Positions 38,209 to 47,142 of a stretch of DNA of 64,000 nucleotides are shown here, in pieces. The stretch lies in NCBI GenBank assembly GCA_902812365.1, contig CADDZC010000007.1, positions 1 through 64,000 of the forward strand, given 5' to 3'. This DNA is from Acidobacteriota bacterium (GTDB lineage Bacteria > Acidobacteriota > Terriglobia > UBA7540). The notes beneath the pieces are model-generated. The model had not been told where the DNA came from and made no database searches. It saw nothing but the letters and a program-made list of their open reading frames with translations. The translations under genes were made by a program, and so were the position numbers. Position 1 is the first letter of the stretch, and each line of letters begins with the position of its first letter.

Positions 38209-41200
38209 GTGAAGCGCGGGATCGTAGTGATGTTGATGGCCGCCTGGGTAGGTGCGGTCGCACCGACCCCGGCGCAGGTCAGTGGCGCGCGTCTGGAGGG
38301 CATTGTCAGTGACCCCCAGGGATTGCCGTTGCCCCGGGTCAAGTTGGCGCTGACCGAAGTACGTACCGGCTTTGCTCGCTCCACCCAAACCTCCGTGGCC
38401 GGAACGTACGAGTTCCCCGGTCTCAACCCCGGCTCCTATCGGCTGAGTGTGGTTGCCCCGGGCTTTGCCAGTAGGACGGAGGACGTGACGCTCGAGGTCA
38501 ATCAATCCCTGCGGCTGGACGTCAGCCTTAAGGTTGGTCAGGTGAACCAACAGGTGGAGGTGGTCGGGACCGTGCAAATGCTGCGGACGACCGACGCGAG
38601 TCTGGGTGAGGTGATCGAGCCCACCCTTACTCAGGAACTCCCTTTGAACGGCCGCCATTTGCTTGATCTCGCTCTGCTGGCGCCGAGTGCCCACGCCGGC
38701 TCTGGAGCGCAAACGGGGACGGCCAATCCGCTTTACTGGCGGCCCTCTCAGAATTCGGCTCTGAGCGTCGGCGGGGGGCGTCCCAACGCCAACTACTTTT
38801 TGCTCGACGGAGCCACCGACACCGACCCCACGTTCAATACCCTGGCCTTCAGTCCTTCGCCGGACGCCGTACGGGAATTCAAAGTGCAGACGGGCAGCTA
38901 CTCCGCCGAATTCGGCGGCGCGGGTGGGGCGCAGATCAATATCGTAACCAAGTCGGGTGGCAACAAACTGCACGGCGACCTCTATGAGTTCATTCGCAAC
39001 AGCGCGCTAGATGCCCGCTCGCTCAACGATCCCAGCCAGATTCCTCACCTGGCTCAAAATCAGTTCGGCGCCTCGTTGGGCGGTCCGATTCATCAGAACC
39101 GCACCTTTTTCTTTGTCAACTATGAGGGCTTTCGGCTCGGCAATGGGGTGAGCCAAGTGGAGACCGTGCCGACGATGGCAGAACGGATGGGAGACTTCAG
39201 CCAGAGCGGTGTGGCGATTTACAACCCCTTCAGTTCTCGTCCCAACCCCGCCTACGACCCCTCCCGGCCGGCCGGCCCAGCGAATCCTCAGGTGTTGCGT
39301 GATCCTTTCCCGGGCAACATGATTCCTTCCAACCTGATGAATCCGGTGGCTGTGGCGGTGCTCGCCGTCGTACCGCTGCCGAACATGAGCTCAAGCACGG
39401 CCGGTTCGAGTATGAGCGGCATGGGAATGGGCCCAGGACCGGGGAACGGCACCGGCCCTGATTCGAACAACTACCTGGACCTACGCACCAATCGGAACTC
39501 GTCGGATCAGGGAACGGTGCGGGTGGACCATGACTTTAGGCGCGGCGATACTCTTTTTGCTCGCTACTCGCTCGGCCAGGAGCGTGACTTTACGCCTCAA
39601 AACTTGCCCGGTTTCGGCGCCTTTGACAGTAACCAGGCCCAGAATCTGACGGTGACCGATACCCATATTATTTCTTCCGCCTCCGTGAATACAGCTTGGT
39701 TCGGCCTCTCACGCCTGTCGATGCACCGCTATTCTGAAAACAACTTTACTCACGATTACGTGGATCAGCTTGGCATCCAGGGCGTCGGTTTCGGTGGCAA
39801 AGGTGCCTGGGGCATGCCTTGGTTCGCGGTGCAAGGCTACGACGGAATCGGAGATTCATTTGCCGCCACCCCGGTCCAGGATTGGGATACCGTCCTGCAG
39901 ATCGGGGACATCCTGAATCGCCAACTGGGCCGGCACGCCCTGAAACTGGGCGGCGACTTCCGGCGATTTATTTGGCCGATGTGGGGGTTCTTTCAGAATC
40001 GCGGTTACTACCAGTTCACCAACGGCTTTACGACCCGAACCGCCACCAACGACCGTACGGGAGCGGCGCTGGCCAGCTTTCTGCTGGGGTTGCCCGTGGT
40101 CAAGCAGCGGCAGGCGGGGATCCCGGTGATGGACTTGCGACAGTCGTATGTGGACGGTTTCGTCCAGGACGACTGGCGAGCTACCCATAATACGACCGTC
40201 AACCTCGGGTTACGCTATGAATTCTCCACGCCCCTCGCCGATGTCTCTCATCCCAACAGTAATTTGATCTTTCAAAACGGCCGGCCGTACGCGTTCGTCG
40301 GCGGCGAGCTTGGGATGCCGCGAGGATTGATGTACCCGAACTACTGGAACCTGGCACCACGCGTCGGTTTCGCCCACGTGGTTCAGGGGCGATTTGGGTT
40401 CGTCGTCCGCGGAGCTTATGGCCTCTTCTTCACTCCGATTGACATGAACACTTTCTGTAACCAGCGGCACGTGCCGCCCCTCGTCTTCGCCGAGACCGAT
40501 CAGAGCGATAACTTCACGTCCAGCCTGACGGGGTTTAACTTTGCGCCGGCCGCGCTGGGTGTCACCACGATCAGTTTTGCATCCGCCGATCCCCATAGCC
40601 CGCCGGAATACATCAACCAGTGGAGTTTCTCGATCGAGAGGACTCTGCCGGCCAAAGCGGTCCTCGAAGTCGGTTACCAGGGTTCGCGGGGCATCCACTT
40701 GCAGCGAGCTCACCTGATTAACAACGCCCTGCCGGGTCCGGGTCCCATCGGCCCGCGCCGCCCCTACTCGAAGATCAGTTTTCTGCCCGGCACCGTGCTT
40801 CCCAGCAACGTCAATGTGGTCAGCCTGACGTTTCCGGTCTCGGCGATTAACTGGCTCGAGAACACTGCCCAAAGTTGGTACGACGCGGGGTGGGTCGACG
40901 TGCGCCGGCGCTTTGACCGAGGCCTGACCTTTCTCGCCAATTACACTTATGCCAAGAGCCTTACCAACGCGCCGGATTTTCGCTCGCCGATGGACGAGTC
41001 GGCAATCCCTCAGAACAACAACGACTTGAATGCTGAAAAAGGCCTCGCCTGCGACCTCCGCCACCGGCTCACTGCAAGTGTGGTTTACGACTGGCCAGGT
41101 TGGAAAAACGGGCTTTGGGTCGAGCGTTTCACCTCCGGGTGGAGCTTGGCCACCGTATTCCAGGCAGAGAGCGGCTACCCCTTTACCATCTCCGTGTTTG

Positions 41201-41589
41201 GCGACACCGCCAACAGCGGAACGCTGCTCGGCGAGAATCCCATTCGCGCCAACGCCACCGGTCAGCCTGTTTTCCCCGCGGGCACGCGCCGGGCAGCAGA
41301 GTGGTTTAACCCCGCGGCGTTCGTGGTTCCGCCGGCGTATCAATTTGGCAACGTAGGGCGCAACACGGTGGAAGGCCCCGCGATGCAATTGCTGGACCTG
41401 GCGGTGACGCGCGAGTTCCGGCTGAATGAGGCAATGCGGTTCCAGTTCCGGGCCGAGCTGTTTAACGCCCTCAACCACACCAATCTCGGCACCCCTAACC
41501 GCTTTGTCAACACGCCCCAGTTCAGCACGATTACCATGGCCATGCACCCGGGACGCGAAATCCAGTTGAGCGGGCGGGTGACCTTTTAG
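38209..41589 (+). CDS. Oar-like TonB-dependent outer-membrane receptor
   Basis: An intact 1126-residue receptor. The GTG start follows CGGAGG. Signal peptide (about 1-24), then a carboxypeptidase-regulatory-like domain (GARLEGIVSDPQGLPLPRVK to YEFPGLNPGSYRLSVVAPGF), a plug domain (LPLNGRHLLDLALLAPSA; AEFGGAGGAQINIVTKSGGN) and a barrel ending GRVTF with a terminal Phe. Near residues 390-420 is an inserted segment rich in Met, Gly and Pro (SGMGMGPGPGNGTGP). Such receptors are numerous in Acidobacteriota and take up polymers or metal complexes; the cargo is unknown. It is homologous to the broken receptor at 23591-27123. Confidence 0.92.
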   Translation: MKRGIVVMLMAAWVGAVAPTPAQVSGARLEGIVSDPQGLPLPRVKLALTEVRTGFARSTQTSVAGTYEFPGLNPGSYRLSVVAPGFASRTEDVTLEVNQSLRLDVSLKVGQVNQQVEVVGTVQMLRTTDASLGEVIEPTLTQELPLNGRHLLDLALLAPSAHAGSGAQTGTANPLYWRPSQNSALSVGGGRPNANYFLLDGATDTDPTFNTLAFSPSPDAVREFKVQTGSYSAEFGGAGGAQINIVTKSGGNKLHGDLYEFIRNSALDARSLNDPSQIPHLAQNQFGASLGGPIHQNRTFFFVNYEGFRLGNGVSQVETVPTMAERMGDFSQSGVAIYNPFSSRPNPAYDPSRPAGPANPQVLRDPFPGNMIPSNLMNPVAVAVLAVVPLPNMSSSTAGSSMSGMGMGPGPGNGTGPDSNNYLDLRTNRNSSDQGTVRVDHDFRRGDTLFARYSLGQERDFTPQNLPGFGAFDSNQAQNLTVTDTHIISSASVNTAWFGLSRLSMHRYSENNFTHDYVDQLGIQGVGFGGKGAWGMPWFAVQGYDGIGDSFAATPVQDWDTVLQIGDILNRQLGRHALKLGGDFRRFIWPMWGFFQNRGYYQFTNGFTTRTATNDRTGAALASFLLGLPVVKQRQAGIPVMDLRQSYVDGFVQDDWRATHNTTVNLGLRYEFSTPLADVSHPNSNLIFQNGRPYAFVGGELGMPRGLMYPNYWNLAPRVGFAHVVQGRFGFVVRGAYGLFFTPIDMNTFCNQRHVPPLVFAETDQSDNFTSSLTGFNFAPAALGVTTISFASADPHSPPEYINQWSFSIERTLPAKAVLEVGYQGSRGIHLQRAHLINNALPGPGPIGPRRPYSKISFLPGTVLPSNVNVVSLTFPVSAINWLENTAQSWYDAGWVDVRRRFDRGLTFLANYTYAKSLTNAPDFRSPMDESAIPQNNNDLNAEKGLACDLRHRLTASVVYDWPGWKNGLWVERFTSGWSLATVFQAESGYPFTISVFGDTANSGTLLGENPIRANATGQPVFPAGTRRAAEWFNPAAFVVPPAYQFGNVGRNTVEGPAMQLLDLAVTREFRLNEAMRFQFRAELFNALNHTNLGTPNRFVNTPQFSTITMAMHPGREIQLSGRVTF

Positions 41590-41688
41590 ATTGGCCACCG
41601 CCACCGCCGGCTGACGTTCGACCCGTCGCCCCCCGGTTGATCGATACCCAAGAGAGCCCCTTCAAAACCCGGTGAGACGGCGCGAATC

Positions 41689-42387
41689 TCAGGCCAGGTC
41701 GAAAAGCAGGAATTCCGAAGGTTCCCGAGCCTGGATTTCGAGTTTCGGTTCGCCGCTGACCGCTGCGCCGTCTCCCCTCTCGAGAATTGTTCCGTTCACC
41801 GACAGGCTTCCGGCGGCCACCTGTAACCAGGCGTAGCGGCCGGGCGGCACGAGATGCGTCACCTGCCGCCCTGGCGCGAGCAATGAGGCGTACAGGTTCA
41901 CATCCTGGTGGATGAGAAGTGAACCCTGCGCGTGGTCGTGGGAGGCAATCAGCCGGAGCGTGTTCCGCTTCTGCTCGTCATTAAATGTCATCTGCTCGTA
42001 GCCGGGTCTCAGATGGCGCCGCTCCGGCAAGATCCAGATTTGCAGGAGTCGCACCGGGTCGGTTTCCGAGGCGTTCAATTCGCTGTGTTCGATGCCGGAA
42101 CCGGCCGTCATGCGCTGAACGTCGCCCCGCCGGATTATCCCGCCGCCGCCGGTGCTGTCCCGATGTTCAAGGGTGCCTTCGAGGATGTAAGTGATGATCT
42201 CCATATCGCGGTGCGGATGACGGCCGAAGCCTCGGCCGCCGGCGACCGTATCTTCGTTGATCACCCGCAGGGTGCGGAAGCCCATCTGGTCGGGATCGTA
42301 ATAAGTGTCAAACGAAAACGTGTGGTAGGTGTCGAGCCAGCCGTGGTTGGCATGTCCTCGCTCGGCACTCCTTCGGATTGCGATCAT
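41689..42387 (-). CDS. Pirin family (quercetin dioxygenase-like cupin)
   Basis: The ATG at 42387, with GAGGAGAAAA upstream, gives 232 residues. Bicupin with the metal site HPHRDMEIITYILEGTLEHR and SGIEHSE, giving the His-x-His...His...Glu set of pirins such as YhaK/YhhW, and a C-terminal cupin ending EFLLFDLA. Members oxidise flavonoids or act in redox regulation; the substrate here is unknown. Confidence 0.92.
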   Translation of the reverse strand: MIAIRRSAERGHANHGWLDTYHTFSFDTYYDPDQMGFRTLRVINEDTVAGGRGFGRHPHRDMEIITYILEGTLEHRDSTGGGGIIRRGDVQRMTAGSGIEHSELNASETDPVRLLQIWILPERRHLRPGYEQMTFNDEQKRNTLRLIASHDHAQGSLLIHQDVNLYASLLAPGRQVTHLVPPGRYAWLQVAAGSLSVNGTILERGDGAAVSGEPKLEIQAREPSEFLLFDLA

Positions 42388-42506
42388 AGCTTTTCTCCTC
42401 CCCACTTTTGGACCGGTCGTCGTTCGTCCAGCATCGGTCGCCGCCGGCGTGTCGTCGAGCGTCTTTTCAGGGGTAGTGGTTTGGATGCGTGAAAGGCGCG
42501 GAGGAT

Positions 42507-43787
42507 TCAAGGAGTGCGTTCCAGGCTGCGATTCTCGGGTTCGACCGAATGAAGGGTGATTCCAGCGCGCACCGTGGCGACCGGAACCAGTCTCTGATCG
42601 CCGACCCGGGTGGCGCCGTCGGAATCCGTAAAGGTAAAGCGGCCCCGGACAAGATCAAAGACACTCACGTCAGCCTCGGCACCGGGTTTCAGCGTGCCAA
42701 TGTCGGCGCCGAAGTCAAACACGCGCGACGCATTGGCGGTGGCGCGCCGTACGACCTCGGGCAGGCTCATGCCGAGCAGCAGGAACTTGGAAAGCGTGGT
42801 GGGAAGGTCATAGACCGGCCCGTGGAGGTTCGCCGTGTAGAGGTCGCTCGAGATGGTGTCAGGCAGGAAATTCTGCCGGAGGCACTTTTCCATGATCCCG
42901 AAGGAGAAACTGCCAGCGCCGTGTCCTACGTCAAACAGCACTCCTCGTTCGCGAGCCGCCCAGACTTGCGGCAACACGCGGCCATGCTCATCCACAATGC
43001 CGTGTGGATGGCTGTTAAAGGTGTGGGTCACGACGTCACCCTTCTTCATCAGCGCCAGCAGCTTGGGCAGTGGGGTATACGATCCGCCGATATGAATCAT
43101 CAGGGGCAGACCCGCATCGTCAGCTGCGGCCCGCGCCCGCTTCATCCCTTCGTAATCATTGGGGCCCGTGTATTGCTCTGAAAAGCGAATTTTGAAACCG
43201 ACGACGAGGTCGCGATTCTCTTGCGCGGCTTTCACGGCCATCGACGGGACGCAATAACGCAGATCCTCGAGTTCGCCCATGTGCGGCGTCGATCCTGCGA
43301 CCATGCCGATCGAGACCACGTGGAGCAGAGCGCGAATGCGCGTTTGCGCCTTCGAGATCACCCAGCGGCGAAACGCCGCGAAGGTCAGTGCGCCGGACGT
43401 GCCGGCGTCAACGACGGTGGTGACACCGCGATGGACGCAATAGGGGTCTGGCTCGATGCCATAAGGACCGACGTTAGCAAACACATGGGTGTGGAGGTCG
43501 ATCAAGCCCGGGGTTACGACCTTCCCTGAAGCGTCCAGTACGTTACGGGCGTCTGAGGCGGGGATGTTGCGAGCGACTCGGGCGATCTTGCCGCCTCGCA
43601 CCGCGACGTCATTCGGGCTATCCAGGTCCTGGGTGGGGTCGACGACGCGTCCGCCCTTGATAACCAGATCATACGGCTTGCTCATCGGGGTGGGTAAAGC
43701 TCCGGCGACTGGCTTGGCAGCAACCGTCCGAGGCGCCACAGCCGCCAAGAATGGTAGTTGAGTCAACATGCTGCGTCGAGTCATCAT
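42507..43787 (-). CDS. Exported amidohydrolase/deacetylase-family metallohydrolase
   Basis: From the ATG pair at 43787 or 43784 the protein has about 426 residues with a Tat- or Sec-type leader (MTRRSMLTQLPFLAAVAPRT VAAK). The TIM-barrel metal site is visible: LIDLHTHVFANVGPYGIEPD, VVGFKIRF with the bridging Lys, HIGGS, THTFNSHPHGIV, DVGHGAGSF and SSDLYTANLHG. Closest to the group of EF0837/dihydroorotase-like amidohydrolases/deacetylases. The leader implies a periplasmic enzyme; its substrate is unknown. Open frame before the leader is not family-like. Confidence 0.85.
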   Translation of the reverse strand: MMTRRSMLTQLPFLAAVAPRTVAAKPVAGALPTPMSKPYDLVIKGGRVVDPTQDLDSPNDVAVRGGKIARVARNIPASDARNVLDASGKVVTPGLIDLHTHVFANVGPYGIEPDPYCVHRGVTTVVDAGTSGALTFAAFRRWVISKAQTRIRALLHVVSIGMVAGSTPHMGELEDLRYCVPSMAVKAAQENRDLVVGFKIRFSEQYTGPNDYEGMKRARAAADDAGLPLMIHIGGSYTPLPKLLALMKKGDVVTHTFNSHPHGIVDEHGRVLPQVWAARERGVLFDVGHGAGSFSFGIMEKCLRQNFLPDTISSDLYTANLHGPVYDLPTTLSKFLLLGMSLPEVVRRATANASRVFDFGADIGTLKPGAEADVSVFDLVRGRFTFTDSDGATRVGDQRLVPVATVRAGITLHSVEPENRSLERTP

Positions 43788-43942
43788 AGATAGCCCATTG
43801 GATAATCGCCACTTTCTACCGAAACGCCCGAGCGGCATCCGATGCCATCCTGACGATGGTACCAGAGGGCGGTCCGGCAAGCACAGCTCATCGAAAAAAG
43901 ATCGGGATGTAATATGAAGACGGCCTTGCAATCACATGCATC

Positions 43943-43958
43943 GTTGACCTAGGTTAAC
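43943..43958. promoter_or_regulatory. Near-perfect palindrome before the cytochrome-TPR gene
   Basis: GTTGACCTAGGTTAAC is a 16-base inverted repeat with one mismatched pair. It ends 6 bases before the GTG at 43965, so a bound protein or a short hairpin would block the ribosome-binding region. No known regulator is suggested. Confidence 0.4.
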
Positions 43959-43964
43959 TAAGGT

Positions 43965-46900
43965 GTGCCTTCGAAGAAAGGGGAACCTTTGGCAAGTTTG
44001 CGCAATAATTGGTCTACGGGCAGATGGCTGCTGATCCTCGGTTTGGTACTCATCGCCAACAGCGCATGGATCGCGGCACTGAGTACCCCTGATATCTTTT
44101 ACGTAGGCAACGGGTTAATCCATCCCTTCCTTGGGATTGTCGTTGCCATTTTGGGACTCCGATTCATCCGTCAGCGCCGGAGCTGGTTCTCCGGCAAGAT
44201 TGCCGCTATTGCATTGATATTGCTGGGGATTTCAACGATTTTCGGCCTTTATTTGACCATCCTTGGGATGACTCGACCCCACAGCCTGGAGTTGTATATC
44301 CACGTTGGAACCATCCTGGGCGGCCTGTTCTTTCTGCTCGTCCATGCGTACACGAAGACCGTTCGGAATCGGGAGCCTCAGAGCCGAGACTTGGCGGGGG
44401 GTGGCGAGCTGGCGCCGGCAGGGGCGGGAACCGCTGTCGCGTCCGCATCGGGCGTGGAATCGCAATCCTTCTATCTGAGTCGTGGGATTTGGCGCTTGAT
44501 GGCGGCCGTTTCCGTGGGGTCATTGGCCTTTTACGGCGGAGCCGTTCTCGATCAGCATTTCTTTCCCAACCCTGAGTACGTCATCAAGAACCCGCCGACC
44601 GCCCCGCTGACTATGGATGAGGAAGGTGGGGGAGCCCACAGTTTTATGTTTCCGAGCTCCGCCCAGACGCCGGATAACAAACCGATCAAATCCGAGTTTT
44701 TCATGAATTCGGAGTCCTGCCGGCGCTGCCATCCTGACATCTATGCGCAGTGGCGAAGCTCGATGCACCATTTCTCATCCTTCAATAACCAATGGTATCG
44801 CAAGGCCATCGAGTACATGCAGGATACGATTGGCATTAAGCCATCGCTGTGGTGCGGCGGATGTCATGACCATGCGCTCGTCATCGCCGGTCAAATGCAA
44901 AAGTATCCGATTCGTCAGATTGAGGACACCGCCGCCGGCCAGAACGGCCTGGGTTGCATGTCATGCCATGCCATCGTTCACGTCGATAGCACGATGGGCC
45001 AGGGCGGGATCACCTTTGAATATCCAAAGCTGGCCGAGTTGGCCGAGAGCAAGAACCGGTTGCTGCGCTGGCTGCATGATTACGACGTCAAACTCAATCC
45101 GAAACCTCACCGCGAGGCCTTCCTGAAGCCCTTTCACCAGATTGGGAGTGAGACTCCCAAGTTCTGCTCGGCCTGTCATAAGGTCCACTTAGACATCCCT
45201 GTGAATCATTATCGCTGGCTGCGCGGCTTCGATGATTATGACAACTGGCAGGCCAGCGGTGTTTCCGGCTACGGCGCGCGATCCTTTTATTACCCGCCGA
45301 AGCCCCAGTCGTGCGTGGATTGTCACATGCCACTGGTGCCTTCGAGAGATTTCGGCAACATCCGCGGCTTCGTACATTCCCATCGCTTCGTCGCCGCGAA
45401 CACGGCCGTGCCGGCCTCGACCGGTGATGAACAACAGGTGGCGGAGGTTGAGCATTTCCTGCGGGGCGCCCTCAGCGTCGATATTTTCGCCCTGGCTGAG
45501 GAGCCGGGAGGCGGTGAGCGGACGGGGCCGGCAGGGCCAGGGGGTGAGAATCCGCAATTGTCGAGTACGTTCGCTCAGGGCGAGGAGTCATCCGGCGGTT
45601 TCGTGGCTCCCACCTCGGCTCTGAATGCTCCGACGAAGCTGATGGCCCCGATTGGACGGGCCGAGGCCGCGCTCCATCGAGGCCAAACGGTTCGCGTGGA
45701 GGTCGTGGTTCGAAACCGCAAGGTCGGCCATTTCTTCCCCGGCGGCACTGTGGATGCCTTCGACTGCTGGGTGGAGCTCCAGGCGCGCGACGATCGGGGC
45801 CGGATCATCTTCTGGAGCGGCGAGGCGGCGGAGAACGGCAAGGGGCCGGTAGACCCGGGCGCTCATTTCTACCGCTCCTTGCAATTGGACGCGCACGGCA
45901 ACGTCATCAACAAGCGCAACTCCTGGTCCACCCATGCCGCCGTCTACGCGCACTTGATTCCGCCCGGCGCGGCTGACACCGTCCACTTCCGGCTGCACGT
46001 TCCCGAGGACTGCGGTAGCCGGATCACCCTGACGGCCAAACTCAATTACCGCAAGTTCGACTGGTGGATCACCCAATGGTCCTTCGTTGGCGTCCGCGAC
46101 CCGTCGCAGCGTCATCCGCCCGTCAGCGCCAGTTACGACGACACGCGCTGGCTCTTCACGGGTGACTTTTCCCACGATGCGCCCAACATCGAGAAAAGGA
46201 TACCCGACGTGCCGATTGTCGTCATCGGCGAGAACACGGTGACCATTCCGGTGTTGCCCGGGAAAAGCGCCGCGTTTGTCGAATCCGTGAAGCTCGATCC
46301 GGCGGATTGGGAGCGCTGGAACGATTACGGCATCGGGCTCCTGCTCCAAGGTGATCTGAAAGGTGCCGAGCGGGCTTTTGAAAACGTCGTTTGGCTGCGG
46401 CCTCGGTACGCGGACGGATGGGTGAACATCGCCCGGGCGCTGATTCAGGAAGGTAACACGGATGCGGCCAAGCCCAACCTGGTGAGGGCGCTGGAGCTGG
46501 ATCCGCGCCTGGGGAGCGCGCATTACTTCTACGGGCTGGCGCTCAAGGCCGACGGAGATTACGCCGCCGCCTACCAGCAATTCGCAGCGGCCGCCGAGCG
46601 CTATCCGCTCGACCGCGTCAACCGCAACCAGATGGGGCGGATGCTGTTCTTGCAGAGAAAATATCGGGAAGCCATTGCCCAGTATGCAAAGACGATCGCC
46701 ATCGATCCGGAAGACCTAGAAGCCCATTACAACTTGATGCTATGCTATCGAGGGTTGGGAAACGACGCGCTGGCGAGCCGCGAAGAGAGGCTCTATTTGC
46801 GCTTCAAGGCCGACGAAGCGGCGCGCGCCATTACCGGGCCTTATGAGCTGGCGCATCCGGAAGACAACAACGAGGCTCAGCCGATCCACGAACATCAGTC

Positions 46901-47108
46901 GATTGCCGAGGAGCCGGCCTCCGTCTTCCACCCCTACGCCGCTTATGGCGAGCGGTGGCTGTGGCCGCCGGCCCGCCGTCCCGGGATCCTCGCCCGTTCC
47001 TCTCCTCAGCCACGCCTGAAGGCGGACGCGGCCGGGGGAACGCGGAGGGCGCAGCGCAAAGCGATCAACGGCCGGGACGCGGCTTCGAGGGCGTCTGCCG
47101 GACGGTGA
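43965..47108 (+). CDS. Membrane-anchored pentahaem cytochrome c with TPR domain
   Basis: A 1047-residue protein in four parts. Residues 20-135 hold three or four helices with His in NGLIHPFLGIVV and YIHVGTILGGLFFLLVHAY, possible haem b or quinone contacts. A further helix is at about 180. A periplasmic part has five CxxCH motifs: CRRCH (about 251), CGGCH (296), CMSCH (331), CSACH (401) and CVDCH (449), like cytochrome c554-type proteins. A beta-rich region spans about 560-760, then four or more TPRs (about 785-960, e.g. AERAFENVVWLRPRYADGW). Likely carries electrons from the quinone pool to or from the periplasm. The GTG start follows a palindrome. The ASPIC/UnbV gene follows after 34 bases. 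Confidence 0.85.
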   Translation: MPSKKGEPLASLRNNWSTGRWLLILGLVLIANSAWIAALSTPDIFYVGNGLIHPFLGIVVAILGLRFIRQRRSWFSGKIAAIALILLGISTIFGLYLTILGMTRPHSLELYIHVGTILGGLFFLLVHAYTKTVRNREPQSRDLAGGGELAPAGAGTAVASASGVESQSFYLSRGIWRLMAAVSVGSLAFYGGAVLDQHFFPNPEYVIKNPPTAPLTMDEEGGGAHSFMFPSSAQTPDNKPIKSEFFMNSESCRRCHPDIYAQWRSSMHHFSSFNNQWYRKAIEYMQDTIGIKPSLWCGGCHDHALVIAGQMQKYPIRQIEDTAAGQNGLGCMSCHAIVHVDSTMGQGGITFEYPKLAELAESKNRLLRWLHDYDVKLNPKPHREAFLKPFHQIGSETPKFCSACHKVHLDIPVNHYRWLRGFDDYDNWQASGVSGYGARSFYYPPKPQSCVDCHMPLVPSRDFGNIRGFVHSHRFVAANTAVPASTGDEQQVAEVEHFLRGALSVDIFALAEEPGGGERTGPAGPGGENPQLSSTFAQGEESSGGFVAPTSALNAPTKLMAPIGRAEAALHRGQTVRVEVVVRNRKVGHFFPGGTVDAFDCWVELQARDDRGRIIFWSGEAAENGKGPVDPGAHFYRSLQLDAHGNVINKRNSWSTHAAVYAHLIPPGAADTVHFRLHVPEDCGSRITLTAKLNYRKFDWWITQWSFVGVRDPSQRHPPVSASYDDTRWLFTGDFSHDAPNIEKRIPDVPIVVIGENTVTIPVLPGKSAAFVESVKLDPADWERWNDYGIGLLLQGDLKGAERAFENVVWLRPRYADGWVNIARALIQEGNTDAAKPNLVRALELDPRLGSAHYFYGLALKADGDYAAAYQQFAAAAERYPLDRVNRNQMGRMLFLQRKYREAIAQYAKTIAIDPEDLEAHYNLMLCYRGLGNDALASREERLYLRFKADEAARAITGPYELAHPEDNNEAQPIHEHQSIAEEPASVFHPYAAYGERWLWPPARRPGILARSSPQPRLKADAAGGTRRAQRKAINGRDAASRASAGR

Positions 47109-47142
47109 AATCCATTCCTCGCAAGGTGAGAAGATATCCTGC

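Noticed and set aside
40210-41604. 464-codon minus-strand open frame inside the TonB receptor gene
   Set aside because: Shadow of the plus-strand receptor, no recognisable protein.
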